Of a stretch of DNA of 64,000 bases, positions 26,817-33,955 are shown piece by piece. The stretch spans positions 1-64,000 of the forward strand of contig NZ_CAKAPD010000008.1 in NCBI RefSeq assembly GCF_916715725.1, written 5' to 3'. The first letter of the stretch is position 1; the number at the start of each line of letters is the position of its first letter. Position numbers and translations under genes: made by a program. The stretch comes from an uncultured Rothia sp. Its GTDB lineage: Bacteria > Actinomycetota > Actinomycetes > Actinomycetales > Micrococcaceae. Below the pieces are notes generated by a model, which searched no databases, was not told where the DNA came from, and saw only the letters and a list, made by a program, of their open reading frames with translations.

Positions 26817-28823
26817 TTATTTACCCTCAGCGTAGTTGCGCACTCGCGCCACCGACACCGGAAAATCAACCGGCACCCGACCGAACAGCAGACGCGCCGC
26901 CTCCGCAGCGCCCTCACGCACAATACGCTCCACGCGATCCGCCTCCAGCTCAGGACCGCAGAGCAGAAGCTCATCGTGCAAAAAATACACGATGCGGGTG
27001 CGCATCGGCATACCAAAAATCCGCTCTGACAGCAGACGAGAACGCACCGCGCCCATCCAACACAAAGCCCACTCCGCAGCCGTACCCTGAACAATAAAAT
27101 TGCGGGTCATGCGACCGTGCGCACGCGCCGTCGATACGGCACGCGACTCAGCCGCCGGCGAAGACCGATCAGCCACAATCTCACGGAAACGCTCATCCAC
27201 CGGCGGGGACGTGCGACCCAAAAAAGTCGTCACCTGACCGCCCGCCTCACCAATACGAGCCGCACGCTCCGTAAACTCCATCGCCTGCGGAAAAAGCGCC
27301 GCCACATGCGGCAACAGGGCACCAATCTCACCGCTGCGGCCGCCATACATAATCGCCAGCATACCCACCTTCGCGTGGGAACGCTCCGTCAAAGCCACAC
27401 CCTTCAGCCGCGCCAACTCGGCAATACCCGCATACAGGTCAGCGCCACGACCCGCCGAAGCGAGCGCCTCATCACGGCTCAACGCCGCCAGAATACGCGG
27501 CTCAATCTGCGAGCCATCCGTCACCGTCAGCACCTGACCCTCCGGCGCTTGCACCGCCTGACGAATCTCCGCAGGAAGCTGCAGCGCGCCACCGCCGGAA
27601 GCGCCCCAGCGCCCGGTCGCGGCTCCACCCACCTCAAGATGCGGGCGGAACGCACCCTCAGAAACCCACGTATCAGCCCACGTCCAGCCGTTAGCAGTCC
27701 AAATGCGGTACAGCTTCTTATAACGCAGAATCGGGTCAATCAGCGCCCAACGCTTATCCCGCTGAGCCGGAATCGCATCCGCCCAACTCTTCAACTCCCA
27801 TGATCGCGTAGACTTCACTGAAACCCCCGCAGACTGCAGAGCGCGCAAAAGATCCTGCGGCGAATCCGGGTTCAACGACGGCATAAACAGCATGCGCTGA
27901 ATCTGCTCCGCCAACTCCTGCATCTTCTGCGGACGCTCACCCGGCACCGGGCGCGGGCCCAACAACTCGCACAGATGCTCATGATGCGTCTGCACATTAA
28001 ACGGGATGCCGTAATAACCAATCTCAGCCGCCACCAACGCACCGGCAGACTCAGCCGCCGCCAAAAGACGTAGCCGCTCCGGGTGCCTCGACTCACTAAT
28101 AGCGCGCGCCTGCGCCAGCCACTCACGCATCAGCACACGCACCACCGGATGCTCCGGCAGCAGAGTCACCGGGCCCGCCGCCAACTGCTGGGCAAAAGGC
28201 TCATGGGGTGCCGCCTCCAGGAAATCGGGGGAGGAATCTGCAGAGGAATCGGCGGGTGCGGCGGAAGAGGTGGCGGGGGCACTCAAAAAATCAGCGCCGA
28301 ACAGCTCCTCCTGACCCTGAATCTGCCGCGCCACCGGCAGATACCCCTGAGGCTCCACCGCCTCACGCAGATCAGCAAGATCCAGCACCGGGCTGTACTC
28401 CACAAAATCGCTCGGATGCGTAGCGGCAGTCGCCAAAATTCGCTGCACCAGACGCAAATCATGGCACAGATGCACCCGCACCCCGCGGTGCAGAAGCAGC
28501 GGGTCAACGTGGCGGGTATCAGCCCAAATCCAGCGCGGAAAACGCGCCTCCGCCGACTCGGACGCCTGACGCTCCACCTCACGCACATACGCCGGAAGAT
28601 TCGCCGCACTCACCCGGTCCGCACGCGTAATCCGCGGAATAAAGGTCGGGTCCTGCAACTGCTCAGCGGTCGGCGCCGAAAAATGAAAAGCACCCCACGA
28701 CGTCACCGGCTGGGCACCGCGCGGCGAAGCACCCGCGGCAATAGCCGAGGTGACCGGGTGCGCGGGGGTGCCGGTCTGGGCGGTAATACCCGCGCCGGTG
28801 GCAGGACTGAGTAGAACGTACAT
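26817..28823 (-). CDS. Family A DNA polymerase-like protein (actinobacterial exonuclease/polymerase type)
   Basis: A 668-residue protein whose C-terminal half is a family A polymerase: motif A TVTDGSQIEPRILAALS, motif B RSHAKVGMLAIMYGG and motif C FLHDELLL, with all catalytic acids present. The N-terminal 300 residues correspond to the 3'-5' exonuclease region of the actinobacterial bifunctional proteins, but I do not see a complete DEDD set, so proofreading is doubtful. There is no 5' nuclease domain, so this is not the main PolA. It likely has a repair or translesion role. It diverges from the Tad operon. Confidence 0.8.
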   Translation of the reverse strand: MYVLLSPATGAGITAQTGTPAHPVTSAIAAGASPRGAQPVTSWGAFHFSAPTAEQLQDPTFIPRITRADRVSAANLPAYVREVERQASESAEARFPRWIWADTRHVDPLLLHRGVRVHLCHDLRLVQRILATAATHPSDFVEYSPVLDLADLREAVEPQGYLPVARQIQGQEELFGADFLSAPATSSAAPADSSADSSPDFLEAAPHEPFAQQLAAGPVTLLPEHPVVRVLMREWLAQARAISESRHPERLRLLAAAESAGALVAAEIGYYGIPFNVQTHHEHLCELLGPRPVPGERPQKMQELAEQIQRMLFMPSLNPDSPQDLLRALQSAGVSVKSTRSWELKSWADAIPAQRDKRWALIDPILRYKKLYRIWTANGWTWADTWVSEGAFRPHLEVGGAATGRWGASGGGALQLPAEIRQAVQAPEGQVLTVTDGSQIEPRILAALSRDEALASAGRGADLYAGIAELARLKGVALTERSHAKVGMLAIMYGGRSGEIGALLPHVAALFPQAMEFTERAARIGEAGGQVTTFLGRTSPPVDERFREIVADRSSPAAESRAVSTARAHGRMTRNFIVQGTAAEWALCWMGAVRSRLLSERIFGMPMRTRIVYFLHDELLLCGPELEADRVERIVREGAAEAARLLFGRVPVDFPVSVARVRNYAEGK

Positions 28824-29071
28824 TCTTCCATTATCGGTGACCGGGTGCGAAGGCGCGCGGTTTGCGGATGAGCGGGCACGGGATACGTGCGAAAAGTACT
28901 GTGGGTGCGAGAGGGCAGAACGCGCCGCGGTTTGTCATAAAAGCGCCGGATGCGTGCGTTTTGTTCGTTTGGGGCGCGTGCATCGTGGATATTTCGGGGT
29001 GCGCGAGGAGTTATCCACAGAACGCTCATTCTCTTAAAAATTTAGGATGGGCGCAATGCTCTCCTAGAGCC

Positions 29072-30667
29072 ATGAACCCCACCAGAAATCCCGCCAGCAA
29101 CACCGGTAGTCCCAATGGCTACCCGACCAGCGCCGTGCAGAATCTAAGCACACAGAGTCCAAGCACGCAGGTGCAGGGAACGAATCGACTGGGTGCGCAG
29201 AATGCAGGTGCGCGCTCACTGCCCGCCCTGCTCATCCCCGAAGACTACCGCGCCCGCGCCGTCGCCCTGCACGCCCGCGAGCTAATCCTGCGCTCGCCGC
29301 AGATGAGCGCTATCGCCCTGAACGGTTTTAGCGGTGGTTTTAGCGGTGGATTTGGCGCCGGGGTTGAGACGGCAGCGGAGCGCGCGCCCGCAGAGGGTGT
29401 AATCGCCGCGGGCAGCGCAAACACTGCGAGTGCTGCGGACGGTGGACTGCTCCAGGAATCCCAGCCCCTCCGCGAGATTCTCGAAAATGCCGTGGACGAG
29501 GCAATCTACGCCATCGACGGCGGATGCCAGGGGAATGCCTGGGGGAACGCGAACGCAGAAGGAACGGGCGCAGACGGAAGCAATGCAGCGAAGCTCCGAA
29601 AATTCCGCGCCAAAGCTGCGCCGTCCGCGCCCGCCTCCTGGAGCTACCCCAGCGTGGAATACGTGCCCGTCAACCGGCAGACTGCGCTACGCTACCTCGC
29701 CGCGGAACTCTACGGCCTCGGCGCCCTCGACCTGCTCCTTGACGAGGGGCAACGCTCCGGAACGATTACCGATATTTACGTGAATTCGCCCTGCGATATC
29801 TGGGTGGGTATCAACGGCACCACTCGCCCCGTGGCGCTGAGCCTAGGCAATGAGCGGCGTGTGCGTGACCTTGCCGAGCGGCTCATTCGCAGGCACGGTG
29901 GGCAGCTGGACGCCGCGCATCCGGCGGCTGACATCAGCGACGAGTACGGTAGGCGAATCCATGCGATTATCCCGCCGCTGAGCGAACGCACCCGGCTCTC
30001 CGTGCGCCTACCTTCCCGCGAGCGCCCCACCCTGGCGCAGCTGCAGGTCGCCGGGCTGTGCGATGAGGCGACCGCCGCCTACCTGCGCCGCATGATTGCT
30101 GAACGCCGCGGGTTCCTGATTAGCGGCGGCACAGGCACCGGCAAGACCACTCTGCTCAATGCCCTGCTGGGGCTGTGTAAGCCGCAGGAGCGCCTCATTC
30201 TGCTCGAAGACACCCCGGAACTCGCGCCGCAGCATGAGCAGGTGGTCGCCCTCAAAACCCGTGCCGCGAACTCCGAAGGCGCAGGCGAAATTGGGTTGGG
30301 CGAGCTGATTGTGCAGGCGCTGCGCATGGGTCCGGATCGGCTCGTGGTGGGTGAGTGTCGCGGCGCGGAGGTGGTGCACCTGCTGACCGCCATGAACACC
30401 GGTCACCGCGGTGCTGGAACGACCCTGCACGCCAATAGCGCGCAGGCGGTGCCCCTGCGTTTGTGCGCCTTAGGTGCGCTCGCCGGACTGGATAGTAGAA
30501 CGGTCGCTCTACATACGGCGACGGCTTTTGAACGCATTATCCACCTGGAACACCGGGACGGTCGCCGCCGCATCGAGGGGATCTACAGCCTGCACCCCGC
30601 CACGCAGGGTAGCGAAGAGTATCTGCAGGTCAGGTGTATTTCTACCGGGTCTGATGTTGGGTACTAG
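29072..30667 (+). CDS. cpaF: CpaF/TadA-type secretion ATPase of the Tad (Flp) pilus
   Basis: A 531-residue GspE-superfamily ATPase that powers Flp pilus assembly at the cytoplasmic membrane. Walker A SGGTGTGKTT lies at about residue 351, the Asp box segment LILLEDTPEL follows, and Walker B RLVVGECRGAEV lies near 422, with the His box GHRGAGTTLHANSA after it. The first 130 residues are a Ser/Asn/Gly/Ala-rich low-complexity region unlike typical CpaF. The ATG at 29072 was chosen for the nearby ATG context; the open frame extends 70 codons upstream without resemblance. It is the first gene of the tad operon. No cpaE/ssd-type ATPase precedes it here. Confidence 0.87.
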   Translation: MNPTRNPASNTGSPNGYPTSAVQNLSTQSPSTQVQGTNRLGAQNAGARSLPALLIPEDYRARAVALHARELILRSPQMSAIALNGFSGGFSGGFGAGVETAAERAPAEGVIAAGSANTASAADGGLLQESQPLREILENAVDEAIYAIDGGCQGNAWGNANAEGTGADGSNAAKLRKFRAKAAPSAPASWSYPSVEYVPVNRQTALRYLAAELYGLGALDLLLDEGQRSGTITDIYVNSPCDIWVGINGTTRPVALSLGNERRVRDLAERLIRRHGGQLDAAHPAADISDEYGRRIHAIIPPLSERTRLSVRLPSRERPTLAQLQVAGLCDEATAAYLRRMIAERRGFLISGGTGTGKTTLLNALLGLCKPQERLILLEDTPELAPQHEQVVALKTRAANSEGAGEIGLGELIVQALRMGPDRLVVGECRGAEVVHLLTAMNTGHRGAGTTLHANSAQAVPLRLCALGALAGLDSRTVALHTATAFERIIHLEHRDGRRRIEGIYSLHPATQGSEEYLQVRCISTGSDVGY

Positions 30668-30708
30668 CCCCCCGCGATAGGGGAACGGAAAACGTGAAAG
30701 GAGGAAGC

Positions 30709-31968
30709 GTGAAGAAGAAAGAGAAGAGCGGCGGAAGCCTTCGCGAGCGCTGGGTTGAGCGTCTAGCCGGGCCCGCCAGCGCCGAGGAAATGCGCATGTG
30801 GCCGCTCATGCTACGCACCCTCGCCCTGAGCCTGCGCGCCGGCATTCCCCTGCAGGAGGCGGTGCACACCGACCCTGGCTCTAGGCAGCTCGGGGAGTTC
30901 GGGAAGTCCGGGCAGGGCGAGCTGGTGCCAGGTACGGGGAAAACGCGCACGAAGAATAGCTCTCGGAAAAGCGCCAGGAAAAACACCCGAGCTCGACGTG
31001 CACGAGGCCTCTCGCCCCTCTCCGAAGACTACGGGCACAAGCGGTGCGCCGAAGATATCCGTCGTTTCACGCAGGCGCTCGCCACGGTCACCTCCTGGGG
31101 TGCCCCCGCGCACCTCGCCTGCGCCCAACTGCTCGAAAACAGTACCCGGATGCGCCCGCACAGCCGCGAGCGCCTGCACGACCTGCAGGTGAGCCTGCGC
31201 ATGAGCGAGAGCGCCGGGGCGCCGCTCGCCACGAGCCTGGAACGTGCCGCAGAACACGCCGAAGAACGCATCGACGCGCTCCTGGGGCGGCAGAGCGCCC
31301 TTGCCGCGCCGCGTGCCACTGGCAGGATTCTCTCCTGGCTGCCGCTACTCGGCCTGGGGTTGGGTGTGCTCATGGGAAGTGACCCCGTGGGCGTGCTGAC
31401 CGGCTCCATCCTCGGGGCGCTTACCGGTTTGTTCGGGCTGGGGCTCGCCTTCGCCGGGCGCCGCTGGACCGCCGCGCTCGTGCATCGGGCGGAGATGGAG
31501 AGCACACGAGCTGGGCATACAGGAGGCGAGCAGGCCTTGAATGCACCGACTGTTGATACCGCCCTCGTACTGGAACTACTCGCCGCGCAGTTGAGAGCAG
31601 GGCTTGCACCGCTCGCCGCCTTGGGTACCCTCGCTGAGGCGCTCAACAGCCGACCCCTGCATACGGTCTGCCAGCGCCTACAGATGGGCAGTAGCTGGGG
31701 GAGCGCCTGGTCGGGCTCCGCGGCGGGAACCTTCGGTGAGCTTCGGGATGCGCTCGCTCCCGCCTACACGGGTGGCGCACCCAGCACTGCGCTGCTGCTC
31801 TCCCTTGCCGATGCGCACCGCCTCAGCGAGCGCCGCGCGGCAGAACGCGCCGCCGGAAAGCTCTCCGTAGCGCTCGTGGTACCCCTCGGGCTGTGCTCGC
31901 TGCCCGCCTTTATCTGCCTGGGTATTGTGCCCATCATCATTTCGCTACTACCCACGCTGACGGGCTAA
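30709..31968 (+). CDS. Fused TadB-TadC-like type II secretion F protein
   Basis: A 419-residue membrane platform protein for the Tad pilus. Two T2SSF-like helical halves are visible: residues about 25-235 (LRAGIPLQEA ... SESAGAPLATSLERAAEHAEERI, then two helices) and 270-419 (LELLAAQLRAGLAPLAALGTLAEAL ... two C-terminal helices). In other actinobacteria these are usually two genes (tadB and tadC). GTG at 30709 was chosen because AAAGGAGG lies four bases before it; another GTG five codons earlier overlaps that ribosome site. A Lys/Arg-rich stretch (residues 75-105) interrupts the first half. Confidence 0.75.
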   Translation: MKKKEKSGGSLRERWVERLAGPASAEEMRMWPLMLRTLALSLRAGIPLQEAVHTDPGSRQLGEFGKSGQGELVPGTGKTRTKNSSRKSARKNTRARRARGLSPLSEDYGHKRCAEDIRRFTQALATVTSWGAPAHLACAQLLENSTRMRPHSRERLHDLQVSLRMSESAGAPLATSLERAAEHAEERIDALLGRQSALAAPRATGRILSWLPLLGLGLGVLMGSDPVGVLTGSILGALTGLFGLGLAFAGRRWTAALVHRAEMESTRAGHTGGEQALNAPTVDTALVLELLAAQLRAGLAPLAALGTLAEALNSRPLHTVCQRLQMGSSWGSAWSGSAAGTFGELRDALAPAYTGGAPSTALLLSLADAHRLSERRAAERAAGKLSVALVVPLGLCSLPAFICLGIVPIIISLLPTLTG

Positions 31969-32097
31969 AGAACCATGCGCATAAGCGCTGTTGACCAGCT
32001 GAAATGCCGAAAAGTTTAGACCCTCGCCCATCTGCAGCGAACGCGGATGAGCACCCACCCCGCCCCGCATGTTTAGGGCACAACGAAAGGAAAACCA

Positions 32098-32751
32098 ATG
32101 ACGAACACCCTCTGCGAAGCAATCCGCCACGATCTGCACACTGCCGATATTTCGGTCGGCGCTCCGGGCAACGCCCCTGTCGGTGCTCCGGGTGGCATTC
32201 CGAGCGAAATTCAGCCCGCCGCATCCGGTGCAGAAGCGCAGACCATTCTGGGCCCCGTGCCGCTGTCCGTTGCCATTGCAACCACCATGAAGCAGCTGCG
32301 CGAAGAATGCCCCGAGCTTTTTACTGATGCCGAACTTTTTGCCGGTGTTGAGCAGAAGCATGCCGGTCCCAGGATTGACCCCGCCGAAATGGAGATTGAT
32401 ATGAACACGGACCGTTTGAGCCCCGAGCAGGCGCTGACCATTGCCCGCGCTCTCGCCGAGGGGTGCACCCTGGACGAATGTGGCGCCACCTGCCGCAGCC
32501 TGGGTGAGCACGCGCCCGGCTGCACCGAATATGTACCCTCTGAGGAGCACGAAAAGGCGCTCGAAGAGTACGCCCCCGCGGGGGATCCGGAGGAGGGCGC
32601 CTCCACTGCGGAGTACGGCATTGTGATGCTCGCGGCGGTCGGTTTTGCGGGCCTGCTGGTGCTGATTCTCAAGTCGGATGAGGTGCGTTCCATGCTCCTG
32701 GATATTGTGCGTAACGCCCTGTCGATTGCGGGTAACACGGGGCTGCTCTAG
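32098..32751 (+). CDS. Flp-type (DUF4244) pilin with a very long N-terminal region
   Basis: The last 50 of 217 residues are a DUF4244/Flp pilin: EEGASTAEYGIVMLAAVGFAG has the processing glycine, the Glu at +5 and a hydrophobic helix. Known proteins of this kind usually have 60-100 residues, with a short leader. Here about 165 residues precede the site, including a cysteine cluster (C-X4-C-X3-C near CTLDECGATC, then a later Cys). The ATG at 32098 has a good AAAGGAAAA site. An internal ATG at 32401, with GGAG five bases before it, could give a 116-residue form. It is the third gene of the tad operon and likely the major pilin. Confidence 0.72.
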   Translation: MTNTLCEAIRHDLHTADISVGAPGNAPVGAPGGIPSEIQPAASGAEAQTILGPVPLSVAIATTMKQLREECPELFTDAELFAGVEQKHAGPRIDPAEMEIDMNTDRLSPEQALTIARALAEGCTLDECGATCRSLGEHAPGCTEYVPSEEHEKALEEYAPAGDPEEGASTAEYGIVMLAAVGFAGLLVLILKSDEVRSMLLDIVRNALSIAGNTGLL

Positions 32752-32833
32752 AGGTTTTGGGAAACCCGCCACAGGGTTTAACTCTAGAGGCAAAGGAATC
32801 CCGGAAAGTCAGGCTAGAAAGGAGGAATAAAGA

Positions 32834-33337
32834 ATGAACGCTCATGTGAATTTGGGTGCTTTGTGGTGCACTCGTCCCGCAGGGAAAGTCGGGGCGGAAC
32901 CGGTGCTCTCGACCCCGCAGAAGAGCCCAGTAGAAGAGGGCGTGATTACCGCCGAATTTGCGGTCGCCCTACCCGCTGTCACGGTGGTGCTCGCCCTCTG
33001 CCTGGGTGCCGCCTCCACGGGGGTTGCGCAGCTCAAGGTGGAGGAGTCCGCCCGGACGGCAGCACGAGCAGCCGCCCGCGGGGATTCCGAGGCGCAGATT
33101 CGCTCCGCAGTCAGCCGCATCGATCCGGCGCAGAGTGTGCAGATTTCCGTTTCTCCTGATGGTGCAGTTGATGCAGGGGAGGAGCACGCCCGGCAGGTGC
33201 ACGTGCGGGTGAGCCGCCCCGCCCCCGGTGTGATCGGCTCGGCAACCGGCTGGGTGCTACGGGCGGACGCCCACGCCCGCGTTGAAGGCGGCGGCAAAAA
33301 CAATGCTGAAAACGGTGCGGGGCATGAGGGTGAATAG
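32834..33337 (+). CDS. TadE-like minor pilin
   Basis: A 167-residue pseudopilin of the TadE family. VEEGVITAEFAVALPAVTVV near residue 33 has the prepilin Gly/Glu pattern and a following hydrophobic helix of about 20 residues; the rest is an extracytoplasmic domain. An AGGAGG ribosome site lies before the ATG. The C-terminal tail is Gly/Asn/Glu-rich. The end overlaps the next gene. Homologues (Rv3655c-like) occupy the same place in mycobacterial tad loci. Confidence 0.78.
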   Translation: MNAHVNLGALWCTRPAGKVGAEPVLSTPQKSPVEEGVITAEFAVALPAVTVVLALCLGAASTGVAQLKVEESARTAARAAARGDSEAQIRSAVSRIDPAQSVQISVSPDGAVDAGEEHARQVHVRVSRPAPGVIGSATGWVLRADAHARVEGGGKNNAENGAGHEGE

Positions 33338-33896
33338 AGTCGCTATGTGCCCCGCCCCGAAGGCATCCTCCAAGAATCAACGCCCCGAAGAGGGTAGCGG
33401 TACCGTCCTCGCCCTCACCATTATTGCCGCGCTGCTGGTGCTGACCGTGGTGATCGCCGGGCTCATCGGGGTGGTATCCGCGAATCGCAGGGCGTCCGCA
33501 GCCGCCGATTTGAGCGCACTCGCGGCGGCGGATGCCTACCGCGGGCTCACCGAGGGTGACCCGTGCGCGGTGGCGACGGACCTTGCCGAACGCCACGGTG
33601 CGCACCTGGAATCCTGCACGTTTCCGGATCGCCCTGAAACGGTGGAGGTGACGGTCTCGGTCCCGGTCGCAGGGCCCATGGGAATGCTGGGCCTGGCGAG
33701 GGTACGTGCCCGCGCTGGGGCTGAGCACCCCGAAGAAGAGCACGCCGAAGAAGAGCACGCCGCGGCGGGCAACGCGGAGGAGTTGAGCCCGGATGAGGTC
33801 GCCGAGCTGGAGGAGGAGCTGGAAGCTGGGCAGGACTCGGAACCCGAACCTCCTGAGCCGGAAAACCCACCCGAGCCGGAAAACCTAACCGACTAG
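33324..33896 (+). CDS. Rv3654c-like TadE-family minor pilin
   Basis: About 190 residues, with the prepilin-like segment EEGSGTVLALTIIAALLVLTV followed by ASAAADLSALAAADAY, which is typical of the Rv3654c-like group in actinobacterial tad loci. The last 60 residues are acidic and low-complexity, with a tandem EEEHA repeat and a Pro/Glu tail, likely disordered. The start is uncertain: ATG 33324 overlaps the tadE stop, and ATG 33345 is an alternative. It ends 60 bp from the convergent helicase gene. Confidence 0.72.
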   Translation: MRVNRVAMCPAPKASSKNQRPEEGSGTVLALTIIAALLVLTVVIAGLIGVVSANRRASAAADLSALAAADAYRGLTEGDPCAVATDLAERHGAHLESCTFPDRPETVEVTVSVPVAGPMGMLGLARVRARAGAEHPEEEHAEEEHAAAGNAEELSPDEVAELEEELEAGQDSEPEPPEPENPPEPENLTD

Positions 33897-33955
33897 TAGG
33901 CTATTCGCCTCGATCGGGAGTTGCCATCCCAGCTCGCCCTACACCCCAGCGCGTT

